Positions 34,661 through 44,826 are shown, counted from the first letter of the stretch. The stretch: 64,000 nucleotides of DNA from Aggregatimonas sangjinii (GCF_005943945.1 NZ_CP040710.1:1871001-1935000); one strand, 5' to 3'. The notes: generated by a model not told the origin, from the letters alone. Program-made: numbers and translations.

Positions 34661-37510
34661 TTGAAAAAAATTTCCCTCGCATATGGTATTGTAGCTGCTC
34701 TGTTCATTTTATTCGGAACAGCGGAGGCATGGGCACAGCATACCAATAAGCTTGCGGCAATTCTAAACGGGGACACCAAGGAAATTAGTATAAAGCAGGA
34801 ATTTACGTTTCTTAATACCTCGCAGACCACCTTGCAAGAAATTTACTTTAACGATTGGGCAAATGCCTATTCAAGTAAAAATACCGGGCTGGCCAAGCGC
34901 TTTGCCGAAGATTTTAGAAGAAGTTTACATCTGGCCAAGAAAAAAGAACGTGGGTACACCAAAATAATGAGTGCGGTAGATAGCAACTATGAAGGCCTCC
35001 GATACAAGCGTACCAAGGATAAGGATATTATCAGAATACAGCTGAACGAACCTTTGGCACCCAATGAGAGCACCAAGGTATTCCTGACTTATACGGTAAA
35101 ACTTCCACCGGATAAATTCACCTCTTTTGGTTATGACAATAAGAATGGCTACTATTTAAAGGATTGGTACCTTACCCCGGCCATTTTTGATGGGGAATGG
35201 CAACTATACTCGAACAAAAATCTGGAAGATTTATATACCGGTCTTACCAATACGACCTTAAACTTCACCTTTCCGGAAGGAACATATCTAGCGTCGAACT
35301 TTAAGAGCACCCAAATAGTGACCACCCCACAGGGTCAACAAACGCAACTGGTCGGTAAAAACCGTAAAAGTTGCGAAATTATCCTCAGCCCGGAAAAAAA
35401 GTTCATCACCCACGTAACCGATGCGATATCGGTAACCAGCGATATTGAAGCGTCCCGTTATGATAAAATCTCGCAGGGCCTTTCAATCTTTAAGATAACC
35501 GAGTTCATTGCCGACAATCTAGGCAAGTACCCCCATGACCACTTATTGGTCAGTGAAATTGATTACGCTAAAAGTCCGCTGTACGGTTTGAACCAGCTGC
35601 CTTCGTTTATAAGGCCCTATGAGGATAAGTTTCAGTTTGAAATGAAATTCTTTAAAACCGCATTGCGAAGTATACTAGCCGAGTCGTTGTATCTAAATCC
35701 TAGAAAGGAACAATGGTTAAACGATGCGATAGCGAATTACCTAATGATCGCCTATGTAGAGCAGCATTATCCCGATCAAAAGTTATTGGGAAAGCTGTCA
35801 AAAATTTGGGGCATACGTAGTTTCAATTTAGCGAAAATGGGTTTCAACGAACAATATCCATTCTTATACAATTTAACGGCTAGGACCAATAAAGACCAGC
35901 CGCTTACCGAGTCGAACGATTCACTCATAAAATTCAATCAGAAAGTAGCGAATAAGTACAAGGCAGGACAAGGATTGTCGTATCTCGCCAGTTATATCGG
36001 CAAGGACAAAGTAGATAGTAGTATCAAGACCTTTTACCGATTTTTTAAAACACAACGTACGACAACACAGGATTTCAAATCGATATTGAAAAGAAGCTCG
36101 GACGTCAATATAGACTGGTTTTTTGACACCTACGTCTCTACGGACAGGAAAATAGATTTCAAAATCAAAGAAGTCGAAAAATTAGTCGATTCGCTGCGGG
36201 TCACTATTAAAAACAAAGAAGAGACAGACGTACCCATTTCGCTTTTCGGGTTGAAGAATGATTCAGTAGTGTCGAAATATTGGTTTACCGGTGTGGATGA
36301 AATTAGCACTTTTACGATCCCAAGAAATGGTGAGGAAAAATTGGTGCTGAACTATGACCAAAAAATCCCAGAATTCAATCAGCGCGATAATTGGAAGTCG
36401 TTGGGCGGATTTCTATCCGGTAATAAAAAACTGAAGTTTACTTTCTTCAGGGATTCCGAGAACCCTTATTATAATCAGGTTTTTTACGTGCCCATAGTAA
36501 ATTTTAATATTTATGACGGGTGGACACCAGGTTTACGATTCTATAACAAGACACTCTTGCAGCGTCCTTTTGTTTATGATATCGCCCCTGCCTATTCCTT
36601 TCGGGAGAAGGCCCTTGTGGGTTCAGGTAGGATCAGCTACATAAAATATTTGAGCAAAAGCGGACTGTATGTCGCAAACTACAGCTTACGTGGCTCAACG
36701 TCTCATTTCAATGTGAATTCGCGTTATTCAACCGTTACGCCTTCTATCAGTTTTGGTTGGCGCCCGAAGTATTTAAGAAGTAACAACAGGCAGTCGTTGT
36801 TGTTTCGTTATGTCAATATTTTCCGTGATTTGGACGAAGGGGTAATAGCTGCCGGCGATGCTCCGGAAACACCGGACTACAGCGTGTTCAATATTAGGTA
36901 CCGAAATGTGGACAACAACATTCTGGATTACAAATCGATGCTCGTAGACTTTCAGCAGGCCGACAAATTCACTAAGCTATCCTTGGAATTGGAATATCGC
37001 AAATTATTTGAAAGCAACCGCCAATTCAACCTTAGGGTCTATGCTGGCAAGTTTTTGCGAAATAAGAGCGATTCGGACTTTTTTAGTTTTGCGTTGGATA
37101 GACCGACCGATTATCTGTTCGACTATGGTTATTTGGGTCGTTCCGAAGGCTCTGGAATATATAGCCAACAGATCATTATCGCCGAAGGCGGCTTCAAATC
37201 TATCTTGGATGAAAGGTACCGCTTTTCGAATGATTGGTTGGCGACCATGAACACCAGTGTCAACCTTTGGAAATGGATAGAAGTATATGGTGACCTAGGC
37301 TATGTAAAAAACAAAAACCTCCCTGGTAAATTCGTATACGATTCCGGGATACGGTTGAACTTGGTCACCGACTATTTTGAACTCTATCTCCCCTTCTATT
37401 CCAATAATGGTTGGGAGATAGCGCAACCCGACTACGGTGAAAAAATCCGTTTTGTAGTTACCGTTGATTTAAAAACGCTTGTCGGGCTATTTACAAGGGA
37501 TTGGTTTTAA
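34661..37510 (+). CDS. M1-like pseudopeptidase fused to an outer-membrane barrel
   Basis: 949-residue exported protein (signal peptide to AWA-QH). Residues ~30-560 resemble gluzincin/M1 aminopeptidases, but the zinc motif is gone. Where an active M1 peptidase in this same window has HEMAH and WLHEGFATYY, this protein has AESLY (340-344) and WLNDAIANYL (352-361), with about 8 residues missing between; GMEN is replaced by GLNQ. Residues ~590-949 are alternating beta strands typical of an outer-membrane barrel, ending in Phe. The start is TTG (no closer ATG gives a signal peptide). Role unknown; perhaps a peptide-binding or secretion-linked surface protein. Confidence 0.8.
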   Translation: MKKISLAYGIVAALFILFGTAEAWAQHTNKLAAILNGDTKEISIKQEFTFLNTSQTTLQEIYFNDWANAYSSKNTGLAKRFAEDFRRSLHLAKKKERGYTKIMSAVDSNYEGLRYKRTKDKDIIRIQLNEPLAPNESTKVFLTYTVKLPPDKFTSFGYDNKNGYYLKDWYLTPAIFDGEWQLYSNKNLEDLYTGLTNTTLNFTFPEGTYLASNFKSTQIVTTPQGQQTQLVGKNRKSCEIILSPEKKFITHVTDAISVTSDIEASRYDKISQGLSIFKITEFIADNLGKYPHDHLLVSEIDYAKSPLYGLNQLPSFIRPYEDKFQFEMKFFKTALRSILAESLYLNPRKEQWLNDAIANYLMIAYVEQHYPDQKLLGKLSKIWGIRSFNLAKMGFNEQYPFLYNLTARTNKDQPLTESNDSLIKFNQKVANKYKAGQGLSYLASYIGKDKVDSSIKTFYRFFKTQRTTTQDFKSILKRSSDVNIDWFFDTYVSTDRKIDFKIKEVEKLVDSLRVTIKNKEETDVPISLFGLKNDSVVSKYWFTGVDEISTFTIPRNGEEKLVLNYDQKIPEFNQRDNWKSLGGFLSGNKKLKFTFFRDSENPYYNQVFYVPIVNFNIYDGWTPGLRFYNKTLLQRPFVYDIAPAYSFREKALVGSGRISYIKYLSKSGLYVANYSLRGSTSHFNVNSRYSTVTPSISFGWRPKYLRSNNRQSLLFRYVNIFRDLDEGVIAAGDAPETPDYSVFNIRYRNVDNNILDYKSMLVDFQQADKFTKLSLELEYRKLFESNRQFNLRVYAGKFLRNKSDSDFFSFALDRPTDYLFDYGYLGRSEGSGIYSQQIIIAEGGFKSILDERYRFSNDWLATMNTSVNLWKWIEVYGDLGYVKNKNLPGKFVYDSGIRLNLVTDYFELYLPFYSNNGWEIAQPDYGEKIRFVVTVDLKTLVGLFTRDWF

Positions 37511-37620
37511 AAATTATCAAATTCGCAGAAACCAATTGATTATTTCTTGAATGCTTGGAAAATGTGCAGTCTTTTATTTCTATTATTGTTGATATCTTAA
37601 TATTTTAAAGGATTTTACGG

Positions 37621-37651
37621 TTGCAAAAACGAGATGGTTTTGATAATTTTG
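37621..37651 (+). promoter_or_regulatory. Promoter (TTG - 20 bp - TAATTTTG) for the E1 gene
   Basis: TTG at 37621-37623 and TAATTTTG at 37644-37651 match the Bacteroidota -33/-7 pattern. The ATG follows 19 bp later. Confidence 0.65.
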
Positions 37652-37670
37652 CCCTAAAGCCGCATCGTCG

Positions 37671-40082
37671 ATGAAAATTTCTTCCAAGACCAGTAGTGAC
37701 ATTTCTTTTGAGGATTTCAGGAAACAAATCCTTCAGGATTACGAGACAGCCTACCTAAGCCGCACCTGCAGTCTTATCGGTCGTAAGGAAGTATTGACGG
37801 GGAAGGCCAAATTCGGGATTTTCGGTGATGGCAAGGAGCTCCCACAGCTGGCCATGGCCAGGTCTTTTCAGAACGGGGATTTCCGCAGTGGGTATTATAG
37901 AGACCAAACTTTTATGATGGCCTTGGGACTTCTAAAGCCCAAAGCATTTTTTCACGCCCTGTACGCCACTACCGATATCGAAATGGAACCCATGAGCGCA
38001 GGCAAGCAAATGGGTGCCCATTTTTTGACCTACAGCTTGAACGAAGACGGTAGTTGGCGTGATTTGACTAAACAAAAGAATAGTAGTTCGGATATTTCAT
38101 GTACCGCGGGTCAAATGCCGAGATTGCTTGGTCTTGCGCAGGCATCTAAAATGTACCGGCAGCTGGAAGATGTGAAAACCGAAAAGTTTTCTGAAAATGG
38201 TAACGAAATCGCTTGGGGAACCATAGGCAATGCCAGTACAAGCGAGGGTATGTTCCTTGAAACCGTCAATGCGGGTGGTGTTTTACAGGTACCTATGGTC
38301 ATTAGTATCTGGGATGATGAATACGGCATCTCGGTTCCTGCGAAATACCACACTACCGGAGAGGATATCTCTAAAATGCTCAGTGGGTTCCAACGTGGAA
38401 AAGAGACCAAAGGATACGAGATTCTTAAAGTAAAGGGGTGGGATTACACCGCTTTGATGCATACCTACCAAAATGCGGCCGACATTGCTCGTGAGGCGCA
38501 TGTTCCCGTCATCATTCACGTGTATGAGCTAACCCAGCCCCAGGGACATTCTTCCTCAGGTTCCCATGAACGCTACAAGGACGACGCCCGTTTGCAATGG
38601 GAAGCCGAAAATGACTGCAACAAGCGATTTAGGGAATGGATTCTCAGTTCGAACATTGCGACGGAAGAGGAACTCTTACTCACCGAAAAAAGGGTAAAAA
38701 CCGAAGTGCGATCGGCCCGAAAGCAAGCCTGGGCAGAATCGATCGAGGAACAAAAGCAACGAAAGAAGGAATTAGTCGTGCTTTTGGAACAAGCGGCGCA
38801 AAACAGTATCAACAAAAACTTCCTCTCCAAGGTGAAGAACGACCTTATCGCCCTCGAGGAACCCATTAAAAAGGATATGGCCGTAGCTGGGCGAAAAGCG
38901 TTACGGTACCTTTTGGGAAATACGTCTACGGAGAGTCAAAATCTTAAAAATTGGATCAATGATTTTCTAGCGAGTAGTCAACCCAAATTCAGCAATAATC
39001 TATACAGCGAATTACCTACCAGAGCCACGAACATACCCGCGGTTCTTCCAAAATATGCTTCCGATCCCGAAATGGTGGATGGCCGTATCATCTTAAGGGA
39101 TAATTTTGACAAGTTATTTCAAAAATATCCTGAAGCCCTAGTTTTTGGTGAGGATACGGGAGCGATTGGCGATGTTAATCAAGGGCTGGAAGGCCTACAG
39201 AAGAAATATGGCGAATTGCGCGTCGCGGATACGGGTATTCGCGAAACGACAATTATCGGTCAAGGTATCGGTATGGCATTGCGGGGCTTGCGCCCAATAG
39301 CCGAAATTCAATACCTCGATTATATTTTCTATGCGCTACCAACACTTACCGACGATTTGGCCTGTCTGCGTTACCGTACCTCTGGAAAACAAAAAGCACC
39401 TTTGATCGTTCGTACACGGGGCCATCGTTTGGAAGGTATCTGGCATTCGGGCTCGCCAATGGGCGGACTTATTCACCTGCTGCGGGGTATGTATATTCTA
39501 TCTCCCCGTAACATGACCCAGGCCGCGGGCTTTTACAATACGCTAATGAAAAGCGATGAACCGGCCTTGGTTATCGAAAGTTTGAACGGATATCGATTAA
39601 AGGAAAAACTGCCGAACAACCTAGGAGAACTCTGCACGCCGATCGGAGTCATAGAAACCTTGAAAACCGGCTCGGACATTACTTTGGTGTCCTACGGTTC
39701 CACTTTGCGGATCGTTTCACAAGCCGCCGAGGAATTGAAAGAGGTCGGTATAGATGCCGAAGTGATCGATGCGCAATCCTTGCTACCTTTCGATATCGAT
39801 GGGCAGGTCGTAAAAAGTGTACAGAAAACGAATCGACTATTGGTCATCGATGAAGACGTTCCAGGTGGCTGTGCCGCTTATATTTTGAATGAAATCGTAG
39901 AGAAGCAGGGTGCCTATCAATATTTAGACAGTGCGCCGCAAACCCTGACCGCTAAAGCACACCGACCAGCATACGGTAGTGACGGAGATTATTTCTCCAA
40001 ACCGAACGCAGAAGATGTATTCGAAAAAGTGTACGCCATAATGAACGAGGCGAATCCGGAAGATTATCCCAATTTACGCTGA
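37671..40082 (+). CDS. Fused E1 alpha/beta 2-oxoacid (branched-chain type) dehydrogenase
   Basis: 803-residue thiamine diphosphate enzyme. Residues ~20-420 form the E1 alpha domain (RDQTFMMALGLLKP; WGTIGNASTSEGMFLETVN, with the ThDP/Mg-binding loop replaced by a family variant; SHERYKDDARLQWE). Residues ~470-803 form the E1 beta domain (FGEDTGAIGDVNQGLEGL; VADTGIRETTIIGQGIGMAL; RTRGHRLEGIWHSGSPMGGL). It performs oxidative decarboxylation of branched-chain or related 2-oxoacids in a complex with E2/E3, feeding branched-chain acyl-CoA to fatty acid synthesis. The fusion of both subunits is usual in Flavobacteriia. Monocistronic; no E2 gene is nearby. Confidence 0.92.
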   Translation: MKISSKTSSDISFEDFRKQILQDYETAYLSRTCSLIGRKEVLTGKAKFGIFGDGKELPQLAMARSFQNGDFRSGYYRDQTFMMALGLLKPKAFFHALYATTDIEMEPMSAGKQMGAHFLTYSLNEDGSWRDLTKQKNSSSDISCTAGQMPRLLGLAQASKMYRQLEDVKTEKFSENGNEIAWGTIGNASTSEGMFLETVNAGGVLQVPMVISIWDDEYGISVPAKYHTTGEDISKMLSGFQRGKETKGYEILKVKGWDYTALMHTYQNAADIAREAHVPVIIHVYELTQPQGHSSSGSHERYKDDARLQWEAENDCNKRFREWILSSNIATEEELLLTEKRVKTEVRSARKQAWAESIEEQKQRKKELVVLLEQAAQNSINKNFLSKVKNDLIALEEPIKKDMAVAGRKALRYLLGNTSTESQNLKNWINDFLASSQPKFSNNLYSELPTRATNIPAVLPKYASDPEMVDGRIILRDNFDKLFQKYPEALVFGEDTGAIGDVNQGLEGLQKKYGELRVADTGIRETTIIGQGIGMALRGLRPIAEIQYLDYIFYALPTLTDDLACLRYRTSGKQKAPLIVRTRGHRLEGIWHSGSPMGGLIHLLRGMYILSPRNMTQAAGFYNTLMKSDEPALVIESLNGYRLKEKLPNNLGELCTPIGVIETLKTGSDITLVSYGSTLRIVSQAAEELKEVGIDAEVIDAQSLLPFDIDGQVVKSVQKTNRLLVIDEDVPGGCAAYILNEIVEKQGAYQYLDSAPQTLTAKAHRPAYGSDGDYFSKPNAEDVFEKVYAIMNEANPEDYPNLR

Positions 40083-40134
40083 CCAATAGTTTCAAGTCCG
40101 ACTTTTTTCTATATTTAGAAACAATAAACGGTTG

Positions 40135-41310
40135 ATGTTTCTAGCCTTTCCTGAATTTAATATTTGGAGTTCTCCCCTTCTGATTTTGACGCTGCAAGGA
40201 TTGATTTTTGCAGCATTGATTATGAATAGGTACCGAAAACGAAAGAACCTTTCCGATGTATTTCTTTTTTTTATTTTAATCGTTACTTGTTACCACCAGA
40301 CATGCTATACCTTGGGTTTTATGGGTTGGTACGATACCTTTAGGAATACCAAAATCAACTACGCCCTTATTACTCTATCCATAGCAATTGCCCCGCTGAT
40401 CTATCTGTATGTTAAATCGATGACCATGTCGTCGTTCGCCTTTCGAAAAAAAGATTGGCTTCACTTTTTGCCCGTATTCACAGTGATTTTGTACCGAATC
40501 ATCATTTTTAGCTTAGACGCTTTAGAACCTGGATTTGCACAGACCCAAAACGGTTACTTGAAAATCAACTTGGATGAACCCTATTTTCTTCCGGTCTACA
40601 GTACATTTAGCTACATACAGAACATCCTGTATCTTGCCTTTACGGTTCAACTTTTCTACAATTATCGAAAAAAGATAAACGAATATTTTTCCAACACCTT
40701 CAAACTAGAACTCAATTGGATTCGAAACTTCCTGTTGCTGTACATTATTTTGTTTCTGTATGATATCGTTCAAACGATTATTGGAACTATATTCATGGAC
40801 CTTAATTACAGACAACGCTGGTGGATGACCTTTTTTACAGGGCTGGTTATTATCTATGTCGGAATCAAAGGGTTCTTTACCAACACTTCCAAACTCAAGA
40901 AATTGGATTTTAGTTTTTCCCCAAAACGCGTAGCGATTCCGGAAAACGCATCTACTTCGGCAAAAACCGTCTCTCCGGAAGCCATGCAGCACATAAAATG
41001 GTTGATGGAAGAAGAAAAGCCTTATTTGAATCCAGAGCTCGATCTGTCCGATTTGGCAAAAGCGGCAAAACTGACAAGAGGTCAACTTTCGGAAATCATA
41101 AATTCAGGCTTTGGCCAAAACTTCAACGATTTTGTCAACGGCTATCGCGTTGAAGCCTTTAAGAACATGCTCAGTGATAATAAACACCAACAACTCTCCA
41201 TTCTCGGAATAGCCTATGAATGCGGTTTCAACAGTAAGGCTACGTTCAATAGGGTATTTAAAAAAATCACCCACTCCTCCCCATCGGAATTTCTAAAAAC
41301 ATTCAGTTGA
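40135..41310 (+). CDS. Membrane-embedded AraC-type regulator
   Basis: 391 residues: about seven hydrophobic helices in residues ~10-250 (LILTLQGLIFAALIM, LIYLYVKSM, FLPVFTVILYRIIIF, WWMTFFTGLVIIYVGI) and a C-terminal AraC HTH (LDLSDLAKAAKLTRGQLSEI; ILGIAYECGFNSKATFNRVF; HSSPSEFLK). This architecture, a 7TM-like sensor fused to AraC, is frequent in Bacteroidota. The signal is unknown. I use the ATG at 40135, one codon after an in-frame TTG. It precedes a small exported protein and DoxX genes, which it may regulate. Confidence 0.9.
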   Translation: MFLAFPEFNIWSSPLLILTLQGLIFAALIMNRYRKRKNLSDVFLFFILIVTCYHQTCYTLGFMGWYDTFRNTKINYALITLSIAIAPLIYLYVKSMTMSSFAFRKKDWLHFLPVFTVILYRIIIFSLDALEPGFAQTQNGYLKINLDEPYFLPVYSTFSYIQNILYLAFTVQLFYNYRKKINEYFSNTFKLELNWIRNFLLLYIILFLYDIVQTIIGTIFMDLNYRQRWWMTFFTGLVIIYVGIKGFFTNTSKLKKLDFSFSPKRVAIPENASTSAKTVSPEAMQHIKWLMEEEKPYLNPELDLSDLAKAAKLTRGQLSEIINSGFGQNFNDFVNGYRVEAFKNMLSDNKHQQLSILGIAYECGFNSKATFNRVFKKITHSSPSEFLKTFS

Positions 41311-41432
41311 ATCCCACAAGCCTTTAATTTAGGACGTCTCAAATCGTATTTGATACCTATTCATACGATTTGAAGCGCACTTCATGTGATTGATTTGCAA
41401 TTTTGAGCTGTTCAATCTTAAAAACAATCACA

Positions 41433-41921
41433 ATGAAAACATTTGCACTAGTTCTTCTAACGGCGCTCTTTACCACACCGCTACTCGCACAAAATTCGGT
41501 AACTATTTCAGAGCTCGATTTCTTGGATAACACCTCTTGGAACGGAAACCTCATGTACATAAACTATGCGGACGGTCAAGAGGTCAACCTAAGAACAACG
41601 ATGCAAATACGTATCACAAAGAACGCCATACAAATGAACACGCAGTTTACCGATGAACCGGGGGCTAATTCGAAAAGCATCATCAAACTGAAAAAGGCCG
41701 GCACCTATTTTGGGGCAGAAAAAATCATAGCTCGCGAGAAACTTAAGAACGGCTCGCTACAAATAACGACATCATATGATGGAAATGATGACAATAAGCC
41801 AGCCACCATACTGAAAACCTATCTCTTGGGAGAAAAAGAGCTCATTATCACTAAGGAAGTGAATTTTAAGGATTCAGAAGACGCACTAATCAGAAACCGA
41901 TACACCTATATCAAATTGTAA
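41433..41921 (+). CDS. Small exported hypothetical protein
   Basis: 162-residue protein with a signal peptide (MKTFALVLLTALFTTPLLAQ, cleavage after LAQ) followed by a beta-rich domain (VTISELDFLDNTSWNGNLMY; QIRITKNAIQMNTQF; LLGEKELIITKEVNF). No known family is evident; the fold might be lipocalin-like. It lies 20 bp ahead of the DoxX gene on the same strand, suggesting co-transcription. The start at 41433 is preferred because the signal peptide begins there. Confidence 0.75.
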   Translation: MKTFALVLLTALFTTPLLAQNSVTISELDFLDNTSWNGNLMYINYADGQEVNLRTTMQIRITKNAIQMNTQFTDEPGANSKSIIKLKKAGTYFGAEKIIAREKLKNGSLQITTSYDGNDDNKPATILKTYLLGEKELIITKEVNFKDSEDALIRNRYTYIKL

Positions 41922-41941
41922 TCGATCCAATTACAAGCATT

Positions 41942-42427
41942 ATGAAAAAACTATTTAAATTACTAATCAGCCCGATAACCCAAAAATATTGGGTAGCAGA
42001 CGCACTATTCGGAAGCATCCGATTTATTTGCGGAATGTTGCTGACTTTGGATTTCGGATCTTCCAAGTTCGGTATGCCCTGGACATCCGACGGCCAAAAT
42101 TTAAGACTGTTCGAAGTCGCTGCCTGGTTTCCGGAAGATGTTGCCGAATATGGTGGGGTGTTCGCCCTAGCCCCTGTATTCTTCGCCTGGATGGGCGCAT
42201 TTAGTGAGGCTGTTGGGGGCTTGTTTCTTGCGTTTGGCCTAAATACCAGAATCGCTGCCTTTCTTATTATGTGTACCATGCTGGTCGCCATATTTATGCA
42301 GAAATGGGGTGGCGGCACTTGGGGTATGCTGCCTGCAATGGGTTTTTTATGGATATCGGTCTATAACTTACATCTCGGTTCGGGACGCTTTGGCCTTGAC
42401 TTTCTTATCGCGAAAAAATTGAATTAA
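41942..42427 (+). CDS. DoxX family membrane protein
   Basis: 161-residue protein with four predicted membrane helices typical of DoxX/SURF4-like proteins (FGSIRFICGMLLTLDFGSSK; GVFALAPVFFAWMGAFSEAV; FLIMCTMLVAIFMQKWGGGT). Members are linked to quinone-dependent or thiol-redox functions in some bacteria but are mostly uncharacterised. It follows the small exported protein gene. A second, only distantly similar DoxX gene lies at 44859-45233. Confidence 0.85.
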   Translation: MKKLFKLLISPITQKYWVADALFGSIRFICGMLLTLDFGSSKFGMPWTSDGQNLRLFEVAAWFPEDVAEYGGVFALAPVFFAWMGAFSEAVGGLFLAFGLNTRIAAFLIMCTMLVAIFMQKWGGGTWGMLPAMGFLWISVYNLHLGSGRFGLDFLIAKKLN

Positions 42428-42566
42428 ATGATAAAACACGAAAGGGCAAGTGGAATGGAAGCTGTCCGGGAGATAATCCGCAATAACTGAAATTTCATAA
42501 AGTCTCTTTCCTATTTCGTTTTAAAAATAGTTCATTTGTGCTAGTTTTAAACTACAAGATGACTGA

Positions 42567-44825
42567 ATGGATCCGAACGATATTTTACAATCGCATTTTG
42601 GCTTTGCCAATGCCAAAGTAACACCCCTTGAGGGTTATGACAGTATCAATTTCAAGATTGTATCCGATAAAGGTACTTACGTTCTCAAACAGTATCAGCT
42701 TGGCAAACAGATAGGCGAATTACTCGCTGCCGAAGATGCAATTCTTAATTCACTGTCCACAATCAAAAACTTGGATTTTCCTGTACCGATAAAATCAATA
42801 TCAGGTGATTCGACTGTAGTTGAAAACGGGTTTTTGTTTCGGCTTTTGAGTTACGTGGATGGCGAGTTTTTGGGAAATGTAACCCATACCCCTGCCCTGC
42901 TCCGTTCATTGGGTACTTTTATGGCGCAATTGGATAAAAACCTCTACGACAGCTACCACGCCCCCATCTCTGCAAAGGAAATACAATGGGATCTGCGCTA
43001 TTTCAAACGCAATCATAAATATCTAAAGTACATCCCAAATGCCAAGGACCGCAGTTTGGTCGATTATTTCTTCGTACAATTTGATGAACATATTTATCCG
43101 ATTCAGGATCAATTTCGAAGAGGTATAATCCATAATGATGGCAATCATTGGAACGTACTTACCAAAAACGGCGAAGTAAGCGGCATTATCGATTTCGGGG
43201 ATATGTGCCATTCCTGGTTGGTCAATGAAGTGACGATTGCCATTACCTACGTGATGATGGGCAAATCTGACCCATTGGCGATTGCTGCTCACGTCATCGA
43301 AGGATATCATTCCGTTTTTCCGCTAACTGAAAAAGAGATAAACGCCATCTATTATTTGGTGGGCGCACGACTTTGCACCAGCGTATGCAATTCCGCCTAC
43401 TCCAAAACGCTAAAGCCCGATTCGGAGTACATCACTATCAGCGAGAAACTAGCTTGGGAGCTGCTCAGAAAGTGGTTGACGATAAATCCTATTAAAGCAG
43501 CGAATAGGTTTCGCAGGGCAGCAGGTTTCTCCATAGAAAGTCCAATATTTTTAAAAGACCAGCTAAAGCGTCGAGATCAATTTTTCAGTAAGGCGTTTTC
43601 GTTGAGTTACAAGGAGCCAATTCAAATGCATCGGTCGGCTTTTCAATACATGTACGATGCCGGTGGAAATACGTTTCTCGATGCCTATAACAATATCATG
43701 CTCGCCGGACATTCGCACCCTACCGTGGTCCGGGCAGCTCAAAAAAATATGGCGCGGTTGAATACCAATACCCGTTATGTGTACGAGGAGCTTTTGTCGT
43801 ATGGGGAAAAGCTTTTGGAACGGTTCCCCCCTGCGCTGAACAAGGTCTTTTTCGTGAATTCGGGGAGTGCCGCCAGTGATTTGGCGATACGTCTCGCCAT
43901 GACACATACAAACCGAGAGAAAGTCATGGTGCTGGAGCATGGGTATCACGGCAATACGCGAATCGGTATCGATATTAGCCATTATAAGTACGAACATAGT
44001 GGAGGGTCCGGAAAGCAGGATTATATTATTGAAATACCGATGCCGAATGCCTTTGGAAGCGGTTTTAAGGATAACGGCGCTGCTGGGGCCCACTATGCAG
44101 GGTTAACCGCCAAAAAACTAAGGGAAAATGAAAATCGTATTGCCGCCTTCATTGCTGAACCCATTGTCGGCTGTGGTGGTCAGGTGCCCTTGGCAAAAGG
44201 CTATCTGAAGGAGGTATATCCGCAGATAAGAGCGCAAGGTGGTATCTGTATCAGTGATGAAGTACAAGTCGGTTTTGGTCGACTGGGCGATTATTTCTGG
44301 GGATTCGAAATGCATGAAGTGGTTCCCGATGTGGTCATTTTGGGGAAACCCATGGCGAATGGGCATCCTATAGGCGCAGTGGTTACCACTTCCGAAATCG
44401 CGGAAAGCTTTGCCAATGGACTGGAATTTTTTAGTTCATTTGGTGGAAATCCGGTTTCCTGCGCAATTGGTAATGCCGTATTGAAGGTCATCGAAAACGA
44501 AAAGCTACAGCAACATGCGAAAGTAACGGGGGATTATCTCAAAGAGTTGCTGCGCGACCTGCAACAAAAATGTCCGCAACTTGCCGATGTACGGGGTCAT
44601 GGACTTTTTATCGGTGTTGAGATTTTTGATGATGCCGGGAAGCCGAATACTGAATTGGCGTCCCACATCAAAAATGAACTGCGGCAAAAACATATTCTTA
44701 TCGGCACCGACGGGCCCTATGACAGCGTTTTGAAAATCAAGCCTCCCCTGTCTTTTACTGCTGCTGATTGCGAAATCCTGGTTGGAGCAATTGAATCGGT
44801 ATTGCACGATAGTCATAAAAATTGA
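42567..44825 (+). CDS. APH-type kinase fused to class III aminotransferase-like phospholyase
   Basis: 752-residue fusion. Residues ~10-300 are an aminoglycoside-phosphotransferase-like kinase with a catalytic loop IIHNDGNHWN (Asp191, Asn196) and GIIDFGDM (Asp209). Residues ~345-752 are a class III PLP-dependent aminotransferase: GSAASDLAIRLA, ISDEVQVGFGR (Asp564) and the Schiff-base Lys594 in GKPMANG. The pairing mirrors the human hydroxylysine kinase and AGXT2L1/2 phospholyases, so a single polypeptide that phosphorylates an amino alcohol and then eliminates phosphate is the natural reading. Substrate candidates are hydroxylysine, ethanolamine or another hydroxy-amine. A true aminotransferase remains the alternative. 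It lies between two DoxX genes. Confidence 0.88.
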   Translation: MDPNDILQSHFGFANAKVTPLEGYDSINFKIVSDKGTYVLKQYQLGKQIGELLAAEDAILNSLSTIKNLDFPVPIKSISGDSTVVENGFLFRLLSYVDGEFLGNVTHTPALLRSLGTFMAQLDKNLYDSYHAPISAKEIQWDLRYFKRNHKYLKYIPNAKDRSLVDYFFVQFDEHIYPIQDQFRRGIIHNDGNHWNVLTKNGEVSGIIDFGDMCHSWLVNEVTIAITYVMMGKSDPLAIAAHVIEGYHSVFPLTEKEINAIYYLVGARLCTSVCNSAYSKTLKPDSEYITISEKLAWELLRKWLTINPIKAANRFRRAAGFSIESPIFLKDQLKRRDQFFSKAFSLSYKEPIQMHRSAFQYMYDAGGNTFLDAYNNIMLAGHSHPTVVRAAQKNMARLNTNTRYVYEELLSYGEKLLERFPPALNKVFFVNSGSAASDLAIRLAMTHTNREKVMVLEHGYHGNTRIGIDISHYKYEHSGGSGKQDYIIEIPMPNAFGSGFKDNGAAGAHYAGLTAKKLRENENRIAAFIAEPIVGCGGQVPLAKGYLKEVYPQIRAQGGICISDEVQVGFGRLGDYFWGFEMHEVVPDVVILGKPMANGHPIGAVVTTSEIAESFANGLEFFSSFGGNPVSCAIGNAVLKVIENEKLQQHAKVTGDYLKELLRDLQQKCPQLADVRGHGLFIGVEIFDDAGKPNTELASHIKNELRQKHILIGTDGPYDSVLKIKPPLSFTAADCEILVGAIESVLHDSHKN

Positions 44826-44826
44826 A

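Noticed and set aside
34661-37510. Functional M1 aminopeptidase
   Set aside because: The HExxH motif and third ligand are absent (AESLY, WLNDA) and part of the motif region is deleted. I call it a pseudopeptidase.
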